Of a DNA stretch of 33,397 nucleotides, positions 25,788-33,308 are shown piece after piece; the first letter of the stretch is position 1, and each line of letters begins with the position of its first letter. Under the pieces are notes generated by a model. The model did not search any database. It was given only the letters and a program-made list of their open reading frames with translations, and was not told where the DNA came from. Source of the DNA: Bacteroidales bacterium (GTDB lineage Bacteria > Bacteroidota > Bacteroidia > Bacteroidales > GCA-2748055); the NCBI GenBank assembly GCA_021740585.1, contig JAIOZM010000048.1:1-33397 (forward strand), in the 5' to 3' direction. Made by a program: the position numbers and the translations under genes.

Positions 25788-26067
25788 AGTGTGGTTGTGT
25801 GGTCCCCGATAGCTATCGGGGGTGGTGGTTGGGATTTCCGTTTTTATTTAGTTTTATCTTTTATGTTAATATTTTTTTATTCTATTTTTATTCTTGATGT
25901 TTCTGACTTCAACCTTTTGCTGAGTGCTCCTTCTATTACACTACCATACTATCATTCTACGGCCCTTTCATTAAGATCCCGAGAGAATACTCGGGACTCG
26001 TTCAACCAACAACTTTCGGTTCGTAAACTCCCAAAAGTTGAGTTTCACTGAGCATCACCACACCAAC
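25788..26067. other. qmoB-qmoC spacer with palindromes and candidate terminal inverted repeats
   Basis: This 280-base stretch interrupts the operon. It holds a perfect 18-bp palindrome CCCCGATAGCTATCGGGG (25804-25821), a 7-bp stem-loop TCCCGAG/CTCGGGA (25977-25983, 25990-25996), and a CAACTTT/AAAGTTG stem (26010-26016, 26034-26040). Its ends are GT-rich and AC-rich: GGTTGTGTGGT at 25793-25803 and, inverted, GGTTGGTGTGGT at 26069-26058. The GATAGCTATC-type palindrome is familiar as an intergenic repeat in Bacteroidota (recollection, unverified). It contains no gene that I can support. Confidence 0.55.
25804..25821. repeat. Perfect 18-bp GC-rich palindrome upstream of qmoC
   Basis: CCCCGATAGCTATCGGGG, 16 bases before the qmoC start on the minus strand. 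In RNA it would form a 7-8 bp stem with a tiny loop; without a T-tract it is not a typical terminator. It may be a dispersed repeat, an operator or an mRNA-processing or stabilising hairpin. Confidence 0.65.
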
Positions 26068-28185
26068 CTAAAGTCCTTTAAACGGATTAGGTCCAATTAA
26101 CTCTATCTCTTCTACATAGTTATCAATTATCTCTGCAATTTTATTGTAATCAGTAATCTCAACAAATTCCGTTCGTATTCGTTCCGGTTCCAGCATCATA
26201 GTTTCCAATCCTTCCTGGATATTCTCACCTCGGGTTTCGGTAAGTTCACTGCCATGTATAAAGTGACACTGATAATCGTCGCCGGGTTTACAGCCAATCT
26301 GAAGTATTCCATCATAACCTTTCGACAGAGCATCCATTACCCAAACTTTATTTACAGATCCCAGACAACGAACGGGAATAATTCTAACAAAAGCACTGTG
26401 CTTCAATCTTTTTCCGGCAGCCATATCGAAAGCCGGATAGGCATCATTTTCACATACAAAAGCAAGGATTCGTGGTTTTTCTTCGAACTCGTCGGGTATG
26501 GGAATTGACTTAATCATGGCCGAAACCGAATTGATGGAGTAATCAGCAAAACTGATAACTCTTTCAGGACAGGAACCCACACAAATTCCGCAACGGCGAC
26601 AACGGTTCGGATTCAAAATTGGGGTTCCTTTCTCATTCTCATCATAGGAACCGAAAGGGCATTCTTCGGTACATCTTTTACAATCGGTGCATCTGTCCAT
26701 ATACATTTCGGGGTAAGATTTATCTCCCGATCTCGGGTGAACAGCCTCGCCCCGTTTAGCCGATTCAATGTTCTGGATGGCCTTAAGCATGGCACCTCCG
26801 GCATCTTCCATTGAAGAGGGTATATCCATCGGAGCCCGGAGTCCGCCGGCAGCATAAATTCCTGTTCGTCTGGTTTCGTAAGGAAAACAAATAAAGTGAG
26901 AATCTGAAAATTCATATTTTAGCTCAGGGAGACCTTTACCAAGTCTGTATGCCAGATTTAAATCTACCGTTCCTGCCGGAGTCATTCCCGTAGCCAGAAC
27001 TATCATATCTACTTCAATACCAATATTCTGGCCCATTGGAGTGTCTTTCACTTTTACAAGAAGCCGGTTGTTTTTTTCTTCTATACTTTCGATTTCTCCT
27101 TTGGTAAGAAACAATTGATTATCTTTTTGGGCTTCCCTGTAAAAATTCTCGTACATCCCAAGGGTGCGCATATCTTTATAAATAATAAATACAGAAGAAT
27201 CGGGACTCAATTCCCTGATGTAACGGGCTTGTTTCAGGGAAGTGCCACAGCATACATTGGAACAATAGGGCAGGTGGTCTTTATCTCTGGAGCCGGCACA
27301 TTGAATAAATAAAATATTTTCAGGCAAGTTGATTTCCCCGGAGTTTTTTACAAGTTCTTCAAATTCAGGAGATGACAATACTTTTGGAAATCTTCCATAG
27401 CCCAGATGAGATAATTTGTTCGGATCGTAAGGTTTCCATCCCATGGCTGCCACGATAGCTCCAATATGTAACTTTTCTTCCTGTCCGTTTTGAAGAATAA
27501 CCCTGAAATCGCCGGGTTGGCCCGAAATGCTTTTAATCGTGGTGGAGAGGTGAGTCTGAATATTTTCAAATTTCTTTAACTCATCAATTTTATTGTGAAC
27601 CACTGGTTCTGCAAGCCTTGTGTACGGGTATTCCCAAGGAATTTGTTTGTATAATTTTGCAGAATACCCACCCAAAGCCGCTTCTTTTTCAATGAGATGA
27701 ACTTTGTATCCGGCTTTAGCTCCTTCAATAGCAGCTGTAATGCCAGTAATTCCACCACCAACAACCAAAACCTCAGAACTAATGTTTTCAGCAATAAAGG
27801 GCTTGGGAAGGTTTATGCTTTTTACTTTCGCAAGACCCATCCGAATATAGTCTTCGGCTGCCATAAGCGTGTCTTCGTGCATTTCTTCCAGTGTCCAGGC
27901 TACCTGTTCACGAATGTTCACTCTTTCGGTAAGAATCTCTTCTTTAAAATTGAAGGAGTTGGTTTTTATTCTTGGAGAGCATGCGGCAATAATTACAGAA
28001 TCAAGTTTGTCTGATTCAATATCTTCATTTATCAGATTCAGACCATCATTAGAGCACAGAGAAGCATGTCTTTTGCAGGCAATAATTTTCTCATCTCCTG
28101 AACCCAGCTCCATGAGTTTGTCAACATCAACGGCTTTTCCGATGTTGCAACCTGAGCAGATATATAAACCAATTCTATGTGCCAA
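26068..28185 (-). CDS. qmoB: QmoB, HdrA/MvhD-like flavoprotein subunit
   Basis: A 705-residue protein with QmoB domain order: an N-terminal HdrA-like segment with Cys (GLYICSGCNIG), an FAD-binding Rossmann fold (VLVVGGGITGITAAIEGAKAG split at residues 139-159), the HdrA-type Cys cluster IQCAGSRD...YCSNVCCGTSLK (Cys296, 308, 312, 313), a two-cluster ferredoxin (Cys499, 502, 505, 509 and Cys529, 532, 535, 539) and a C-terminal MvhD/FlpD-like domain from about residue 570 (PRILAFVCEN...RCLGSVNKVWVMDAL). The length is slightly below the roughly 750 residues of Desulfovibrio QmoB. It should form the soluble electron-transfer part of Qmo with QmoA, passing electrons between QmoC and APS reductase. 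The start is 12 bases after the qmoA stop, so the genes are co-transcribed. The MvhD domain excludes QmoA and plain HdrA. Confidence 0.94.
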   Translation of the reverse strand: MAHRIGLYICSGCNIGKAVDVDKLMELGSGDEKIIACKRHASLCSNDGLNLINEDIESDKLDSVIIAACSPRIKTNSFNFKEEILTERVNIREQVAWTLEEMHEDTLMAAEDYIRMGLAKVKSINLPKPFIAENISSEVLVVGGGITGITAAIEGAKAGYKVHLIEKEAALGGYSAKLYKQIPWEYPYTRLAEPVVHNKIDELKKFENIQTHLSTTIKSISGQPGDFRVILQNGQEEKLHIGAIVAAMGWKPYDPNKLSHLGYGRFPKVLSSPEFEELVKNSGEINLPENILFIQCAGSRDKDHLPYCSNVCCGTSLKQARYIRELSPDSSVFIIYKDMRTLGMYENFYREAQKDNQLFLTKGEIESIEEKNNRLLVKVKDTPMGQNIGIEVDMIVLATGMTPAGTVDLNLAYRLGKGLPELKYEFSDSHFICFPYETRRTGIYAAGGLRAPMDIPSSMEDAGGAMLKAIQNIESAKRGEAVHPRSGDKSYPEMYMDRCTDCKRCTEECPFGSYDENEKGTPILNPNRCRRCGICVGSCPERVISFADYSINSVSAMIKSIPIPDEFEEKPRILAFVCENDAYPAFDMAAGKRLKHSAFVRIIPVRCLGSVNKVWVMDALSKGYDGILQIGCKPGDDYQCHFIHGSELTETRGENIQEGLETMMLEPERIRTEFVEITDYNKIAEIIDNYVEEIELIGPNPFKGL

Positions 28186-28197
28186 TTTCTGTTCTTT

Positions 28198-29424
28198 TTA
28201 AATTTGTATAGCTTTCAAGGCTGCTGCCGTGGCATCCTTTACCGAGGCAGAAACATCCATGGGTTTTTTGCTGCAGGCAATGGGATGTATGCCTTCAATC
28301 TGAGTATCCAAAATAAATCCGGATTCATTCTTATTTAAAGTGAATTGGGGAGATGCCGGTACGATGCCTGTGGCCAGAACAACCAGATCAGCCTTGTATT
28401 TCGACTTTTTACCCAAAAGGATATCTTCTGCTTCCACCAATAAATCGCCGTTTTCTTCTTCAAAAATGGCCGCAACTTTGCCTTTTATGAGCTCAATGTT
28501 TTTATTGTTTTTTACCTTATTCAGGAAATCTTCGTTTCTTCCCGACACGCGAAGATCTACATAGAAAATTTTTATTTTTGAGTCAGGATACAGCGTCTGC
28601 ATATTCAGTGCATGTTTTAAAGATGCTGAACAGCAAACCGCCGAACAATAGGACAGGTGCTTTTCATCTCTGGAGCCGGCACATTGGACAAATGCAATCT
28701 CTTTTGGGGTTTTATTATCAGAAATTCGTTCTACTTTACCTTTTCCGGGACCTCCCGGAGCCAGCATTCGTTCAAATTCAACATTGGTAACTACATTTTG
28801 AAAATCGTCGTAATGAAGATTCTCAATCAGGGATGCATCGTAATTTCTCCATCCTGTGGCAATAATTATTGAATCTGCATCTATGGTGAATTGATTTTCC
28901 TTTAAAGAAAAATCTATGGCATTATAGTCGCATACCTCCGCACAAGCATTACATTCTTCCTTTCGGCAATAATTTTCATCAATGCTAAACTTTGCCGGGA
29001 AGGCCATATCGTGTGGAAGATATATAGCTTTGGTTTTGTTGAGGTTCTGGTTGAAATCATCGGGGCGTTCAACCGGACAAACATCCAGACATTTGCCACA
29101 AGCCGTACAATTGTCTTTAACAAATTGAGCAGATGTTTTCAGACTGAGGCAGAAGTTACCCTTTTCGCCTGCAACATTCGTTATTGTGGTATTGGTATAA
29201 TACTTAATTCTGTGATTGTTTTTTATTCTCCGAAAATTTATCTCCAGTCCGCAAGCCGGTGGACAAAGTTTAGGGAAATAGTTATTCATCTTTATCACAT
29301 TCCCACCAAAATAAGCCTCTTTTTCTATCAGAATAACTTCATGTCCCACCTCGGCAATCTCTACCGCAGCAGTTATTCCAGCCATTCCGGCACCAATTAT
29401 TACTATTGGTTTGCGTTTTTCCAT
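28198..29424 (-). CDS. qmoA: QmoA, HdrA-like flavoprotein subunit
   Basis: A 408-residue HdrA-like flavoprotein. FAD binding is shown by IVIIGAGMAGITAAVEIAEV (residues 7-26). The segment YFPKLCPPACGLEINFRRI follows, as in QmoA/HdrA. Ferredoxin-type Cys are at 106, 109, 112, 116 (CTACGKCLDVCP) and 153, 158, 161, 165 (CRKEECNACAEVC), and the HdrA Cys group is at 248, 260, 264, 265 (VQCAGSRD...YCSAVCC). The length agrees with the roughly 410-residue QmoA of sulfate reducers. An 18-codon upstream extension (ATG at 29478) would overlap the aprA end; the ATG at 29424 starts right at the Rossmann fold and is preferred, 23 bases after aprA. With QmoB and QmoC it links the quinone pool to AprBA on the cytoplasmic face of the membrane. 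Confidence 0.94.
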   Translation of the reverse strand: MEKRKPIVIIGAGMAGITAAVEIAEVGHEVILIEKEAYFGGNVIKMNNYFPKLCPPACGLEINFRRIKNNHRIKYYTNTTITNVAGEKGNFCLSLKTSAQFVKDNCTACGKCLDVCPVERPDDFNQNLNKTKAIYLPHDMAFPAKFSIDENYCRKEECNACAEVCDYNAIDFSLKENQFTIDADSIIIATGWRNYDASLIENLHYDDFQNVVTNVEFERMLAPGGPGKGKVERISDNKTPKEIAFVQCAGSRDEKHLSYCSAVCCSASLKHALNMQTLYPDSKIKIFYVDLRVSGRNEDFLNKVKNNKNIELIKGKVAAIFEEENGDLLVEAEDILLGKKSKYKADLVVLATGIVPASPQFTLNKNESGFILDTQIEGIHPIACSKKPMDVSASVKDATAAALKAIQI

Positions 29425-29447
29425 TCTAAATATTGTATTGTCGGAAA

Positions 29448-31325
29448 TCAATGCACCTCTCTTTTTATCATCTTCCAATCTCCAGTCTCAGGATCCCATT
29501 TACAGTTGGTAAATACTTCCCAGTCCTCATTTATCGCAGGGAAATCGGTACGGAAATAATATCCAGGCCAACGGGTTTCCTCCCTGAATAAGATGGTTCT
29601 GATGTGGGATTCGGCCTGCCACATTCTATGGACATTTTCCCAGCAACGCATTAATTCATTTAAATCGGAGGCCGCAAGTTTTTCAGAATCTTCTTTCATG
29701 AATTTAAGATATTCCAGTCCTTTTTCAAGCAAAGCCTTTGATGTTTTAAATCCAACGGCTGCTCCACCGGCATACTCATCCATAATTTTCTGTAAGCGGA
29801 ACATAAACATTTTGGGTTTTATAAAATTCGGATTAACATCCACATCGTTGGCATAATCTTTATGCTGCTCAAAAGTTTGAAGAGGACGAAGAATATTTGC
29901 TTTTAGTTCTTCAATTTTTTCGGCGGATATTTCCGGCAGATCAGGATTGTCAACAATAAAAGCGATAGCAGATTTCCCTGAAATTCTTCCTTCAGTGAAA
30001 GATCCGGAAGAAAATTTATGAGATGAAGCACCCGAGGCGTCACCCGCTGCGAAAAGTCCCTTAACTGTAGTCATATTGCCATAACCCCAATGATAACCTT
30101 CGGGAGCGAGGTCGGCAGGTCCGCTTACCCAGGCTCCTGAGGCACCTGAATGTGAGCTGATAAAGTAAGGTTCGCAGGCTGATATTTCGGAAGGAGTTTC
30201 TTCGGGCATAATGTTGTGGGAAGCCCAGTTTAAAGCCTGACTAATGGTCATATCGAGGAAGTCTTCCCAGGCTTCTGTTTCAAGTTCTTTTAATTTTCGC
30301 TTTGCTTCTTTTTCATCCGGAATATTGGCAGCCAATTCGCGAATGGCGTCATCGGTTTTCATATAGATAGGGCCATTTCCTTCTTCCACCTCTTTTAACA
30401 TCAGGTAATTACGAAGATTAGCAGGCGTTGGTTTTGCTTGTCCGTACGGACCCCATTTTTGAAGTTCGTCGGCACGGGTTACCATATAATCTTCGCCCTT
30501 TGCATTGACAGCTTTTGCTTTAAAAAGTAAAAACCATGCCCCAACCGGACCGTAGGAATCCTTAAACCGGATTGGGACAAATCGTACTTCCTGACAGGTC
30601 ATTTCAGCTCCCGATTTCATGGTGAAGTAGGCACTGGCACCCGAATTAAAAGGGGGATACCATGAACGACCCATTCCTTCGCCGACAGAGCCTGGCCGGA
30701 AAACATGAACAGCCCCACCCATTACGTCGAGTACAGCCTTGGCCTTAAAGATATAAAACTTGTTTTCCCTTACACTAAATCCGGCAGCTCCAATACAACG
30801 TTCGCCTTCCATTATAGGCTCTGTAATGAAAATTCTTTCGTAGTATTTTCCATTCTCACCCAGTTCTTTAAGAGCACTTTTAGCTGCTTCGGAAACAATA
30901 TTTTTATAGGATTCCCCGTGGATCATGATTTGCCATCGGCCTTCATTTACATAGTTCCCTTCTTCATCTTTCCAAATTGGCAAACCCCACTTTTCAAAGA
31001 GATGTACGCTGGAATCGACATGGCGGGCGATATTTGCCACCAAATCAGCTCTGGCAATCCCCATCAGATCGTTTTTTACGTAGCTTACATAATCCTCAAC
31101 CGTATTTTTTCCTTTGGCTAAACCAAGATAAAGATTAATAGCAGAAAGTCCCATAGCCACTGCACCACTTCTTTCCATGGCTGCCTTATCAACGACCGTA
31201 ACTTTTAAGTTATGTTTTTTTGCCCAGTGAGATGCTTCGTAAGCAGCTCCACAAGAGGCCATACCGCCTCCCAGGATTAATAAATCAGATTCTACAATTA
31301 CGGTTTCAAAATTTTCGGTATTCAT
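29448..31325 (-). CDS. aprA: Adenylylsulfate (APS) reductase, alpha subunit
   Basis: A 625-residue FAD enzyme that interconverts APS and sulfite plus AMP. The N-terminal Rossmann motif is LILGGGMASCGAAYEA. Residues matching the APS-site residues described for Archaeoglobus fulgidus AprA are present in their conserved contexts (motif-based assignment): Glu138 in IHGESYKN, Trp222 in GRSWYPPF, Arg253 in VPIRFKDSYGPVGAWF, and His392 in SSHSGASGAWVSGP. DASGASSHKFSSGSFTEGR is the C-terminal FAD-site motif and ETRWPGYYFRTDFP the diagnostic AprA end motif. The length is slightly below the roughly 660 residues of Desulfovibrio. It lies 66 bases after aprB, with qmoA 23 bases downstream. These motifs separate it from fumarate reductase and aspartate oxidase. 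Reductive or oxidative direction cannot be read from sequence alone. Confidence 0.97.
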   Translation of the reverse strand: MNTENFETVIVESDLLILGGGMASCGAAYEASHWAKKHNLKVTVVDKAAMERSGAVAMGLSAINLYLGLAKGKNTVEDYVSYVKNDLMGIARADLVANIARHVDSSVHLFEKWGLPIWKDEEGNYVNEGRWQIMIHGESYKNIVSEAAKSALKELGENGKYYERIFITEPIMEGERCIGAAGFSVRENKFYIFKAKAVLDVMGGAVHVFRPGSVGEGMGRSWYPPFNSGASAYFTMKSGAEMTCQEVRFVPIRFKDSYGPVGAWFLLFKAKAVNAKGEDYMVTRADELQKWGPYGQAKPTPANLRNYLMLKEVEEGNGPIYMKTDDAIRELAANIPDEKEAKRKLKELETEAWEDFLDMTISQALNWASHNIMPEETPSEISACEPYFISSHSGASGAWVSGPADLAPEGYHWGYGNMTTVKGLFAAGDASGASSHKFSSGSFTEGRISGKSAIAFIVDNPDLPEISAEKIEELKANILRPLQTFEQHKDYANDVDVNPNFIKPKMFMFRLQKIMDEYAGGAAVGFKTSKALLEKGLEYLKFMKEDSEKLAASDLNELMRCWENVHRMWQAESHIRTILFREETRWPGYYFRTDFPAINEDWEVFTNCKWDPETGDWKMIKREVH

Positions 31326-31391
31326 GGCAGGGAGTTTATTTTTTTTTGAAATTTATGTACTGGTTTAGTTTTTAAAATTGAAGAGGAAACC

Positions 31392-31826
31392 TCAGCCTTC
31401 GTACAAATTGGTACCCAGTGAACCCGGTTCCGTTCTTAGAAGCTGACTTTTTAGATCGTCGGTTTCAGTTTCAAATCCGGCGTCTGGCACTATGCTACCT
31501 TCAGGACTTGTGCGAATTGGGAATTTGAATCTTTTAATCATCTTATTTCGAAACTTCACCGACCACATAATGGAATCGCTGCTTCTCATAGGTTGAACCA
31601 CACCGCCTAGAGGCATAAAATCTGCATAACCCCGCACTTCAATAGCTTGGGTTGGACAAATTTTAACGCAGCTGTAGCATTCCCAACACATATCAACGGC
31701 ACGATTGTATGCTTTGTTTTTCTCTTTGTCGAGTACCATTAAATCGTTAGGGCAGATATATTGACAGGCGGTTTTATCCTGACCTTTGCATCCATCGCAT
31801 TTACTGTTGATTACAAAACTGGGCAT
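31392..31826 (-). CDS. aprB: Adenylylsulfate (APS) reductase, beta subunit
   Basis: A 144-residue two-cluster ferredoxin, the electron-delivering subunit of APS reductase. It starts MPSFVINSKCDGCKGQDKTA, the typical AprB opening. Cluster Cys are 10, 13, 21, 25 and 47, 50, 53, 57 (MCWECYSCVKICP). Trp48, next to Cys47, matches the Trp that bridges the clusters in A. fulgidus AprB. The C-terminal part (YADFMPLGGVVQPMRSSDSI and the acidic tail ending SLGTNLYEG) corresponds to the segment that wraps around AprA. The open frame reaches back to an ATG at 31874, but a -7 element (31853-31860) lies between it and the ATG at 31826, which matches the family start. It is the first gene of the apr-qmo unit. 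Confidence 0.96.
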   Translation of the reverse strand: MPSFVINSKCDGCKGQDKTACQYICPNDLMVLDKEKNKAYNRAVDMCWECYSCVKICPTQAIEVRGYADFMPLGGVVQPMRSSDSIMWSVKFRNKMIKRFKFPIRTSPEGSIVPDAGFETETDDLKSQLLRTEPGSLGTNLYEG

Positions 31827-32186
31827 AGCATAAATTTTTTTAAGGTGTAACACAAACATAATAAATTTATCCATTTTGTGGATAAGGCTATAAAGGGGCC
31901 TTTTCTATAACGATTTTTTATTTTTACCTATGAAGCTGATAATGTGAATGGTATAACAAGCAGATGTCATAATTAATATTTTTTAATAGAGCTAATTTAT
32001 ATTAATTTTAAGTGAGAACTTGGTTATCAGCACTTTTAGTAATTGTTTAAAAAATAGCAGTAATAAATGTATGTTTCTTTTATTAGTATAGATGGAAATG
32101 GTTTGCGAATACCAGATTATTAAATTAAGTTTATCGTATAATTATATTGCTGCTGGCATTATTTAAACTGGAAATAATAAGCGAAA
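31827..32186. other. Divergent intergenic region upstream of aprB
   Basis: About 360 AT-rich bases between aprB (minus) and the GNAT-like gene (plus). It holds the putative aprB -7 element (31853-31860) and a small AAAGG-GG-CCTTT inverted repeat at about 31892-31903. No gene, RNA or clear plus-strand promoter is recognised in the rest. Confidence 0.5.
31853..31860 (-). promoter_or_regulatory. Bacteroidota-type -7 element for aprBA-qmoABC
   Basis: TATGTTTG on the minus strand fits TAnnTTTG and lies 26 bases before the aprB ATG. No TTTG is found at the expected -33 position, so activation by another factor is possible. If real, the cluster uses a Bacteroidota-type promoter. Confidence 0.4.
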
Positions 32187-32780
32187 ATGGAAACCACAGA
32201 TAAGGAAATAATTATTAGTATAATAGAAAATGCTTTTGCTGAGAATCCAAGGCTTAAAACAATGGCTAAGAAAAACCGTGAGAAGGCCAGTATCAGGGGG
32301 ATGACAAAATATGCTTATAAACTTGTTAAAAAATTTGATGGCGTTTATTTGTCGAAAGATAAAACCACAGTATTGTTTTATTACCGGAAGAGTCAGTATC
32401 GTATGACATTCATGGATTATATCCGTTATTCATGGATGTACGTAACTTGTTTAAAGTATTCTCAATTCATTCCAACCATGAAGCGGGAAAGTAAAATTGT
32501 TAGTCTGCGACCCGATATTCCTGATTATATTTATGTTTGGATTCTCGCTTCGGTACCAAATAATAAATCGCTCAACGGTCTGGCTGATATAAGAGATCAC
32601 CTGTTTGGAATGTCTAAAGAACTCGGATTACCCATCATTATTGAAACGGTGGTTGAAAAAGTAATCAGGCTTTACAAATATGTTGGGTTTGAAATTTATC
32701 ACGAATGGTATGATAAAGATGCAGATCTGAATGTAAGGTTTCTGAAGAAGGGGGATATTGGGGAATACACTAAAAAGTAA
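32187..32780 (+). CDS. GNAT-like acetyltransferase-fold protein
   Basis: A 197-residue protein with features of the GNAT N-acetyltransferase fold: an N-terminal helix with a basic segment (FAENPRLKTMAKKNREKASI), central strands (GVYLSKDKTTVLFYYRKSQY), then a strand-turn region YIYVWILASVPNNKSLNGLA where the acetyl-CoA loop would lie, and the closing VIRLYKYVGFEIYHEWYD, typical of the last GNAT strands. The classic Q/RxxGxG/A acetyl-CoA motif is not obvious, so activity is uncertain and the assignment is moderate. It is divergent from aprB; a link to sulfur metabolism is only positional. The DUF4395 gene follows 81 bases later on the same strand. Confidence 0.6.
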   Translation: METTDKEIIISIIENAFAENPRLKTMAKKNREKASIRGMTKYAYKLVKKFDGVYLSKDKTTVLFYYRKSQYRMTFMDYIRYSWMYVTCLKYSQFIPTMKRESKIVSLRPDIPDYIYVWILASVPNNKSLNGLADIRDHLFGMSKELGLPIIIETVVEKVIRLYKYVGFEIYHEWYDKDADLNVRFLKKGDIGEYTKK

Positions 32781-32861
32781 TTCCAATTTTCATGTTTATT
32801 AAACCTTCCCGACTAATTATTGTTTCTATTTTATTTGCGAAGTTGAACCAATATTTTAGTC

Positions 32862-33308
32862 ATGAAAACATATGCAGTTTGCCCCATATCAGATAATACA
32901 ATTAACGAAAGAGTTGCCAGATTAAATGCCATTTTTGGAGTAATCCTGCTTTTTGGATTTGTTTTCACACAAAACATTTTCTTTGTAATTTTCTTGAGCT
33001 TCGATTTTTTACTGCGTTCTACAGAATACTCGAAATATAGTCTTATTGGAGTTTCTTCCAAGAATATAATGAGCTATTTGGATGTAAAGCCAAAATCTAT
33101 CAATGCCGGGCCCAAAATATTTGCGGCAAGGATTGGATTTGTTTTGACGGCCCTAGTAATTCTGTCGTTTTTACTTTCATTGAATGGTGTGTCGCTTATT
33201 TTGGTCGCTATTCTTGGTGTGTTTTCTTTTCTGGAAGGAGCTTTGGGATTCTGTGTAGCTTGTCAGATATATCCGTATTTGTATAAGTATTTGTATGGGG
33301 AGGAGTAA
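32862..33308 (+). CDS. DUF4395 membrane protein
   Basis: A 148-residue integral membrane protein with four hydrophobic segments in two pairs (about residues 24-50 and 88-132). It carries the family's conserved N-terminal Cys-Pro (MKTYAVCPISDNTINERVAR) and C-terminal CxxC (LGFCVACQIYPYLYK), as in DUF4395 proteins. Some actinobacterial members are encoded beside thioredoxin and sulfurtransferase genes (recalled association), so a thiol or sulfur-relay role is an open possibility. It lies next to the apr-qmo cluster but is transcribed away from it. Function unknown. Confidence 0.8.
   Translation: MKTYAVCPISDNTINERVARLNAIFGVILLFGFVFTQNIFFVIFLSFDFLLRSTEYSKYSLIGVSSKNIMSYLDVKPKSINAGPKIFAARIGFVLTALVILSFLLSLNGVSLILVAILGVFSFLEGALGFCVACQIYPYLYKYLYGEE

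Noticed and set aside
24693..29424. qmoABC as a heterodisulfide reductase (hdrABC) set
   Set aside because: There is no HdrB-type CCG protein; QmoC is an HdrC/cytochrome b fusion, QmoB has an MvhD tail, and aprBA lies directly upstream.
29011..29559. A 182-codon plus-strand open frame opposite qmoA/aprA
   Set aside because: It is antisense to highly conserved flavoprotein coding sequence, its translation is low-complexity and unfamiliar, and no start or promoter supports it.
29448..31325. AprA as fumarate reductase/succinate dehydrogenase or L-aspartate oxidase
   Set aside because: The APS-site motifs, the WPGYYFRTDFP end motif and the adjacent AprB with Trp48 are specific to APS reductase.
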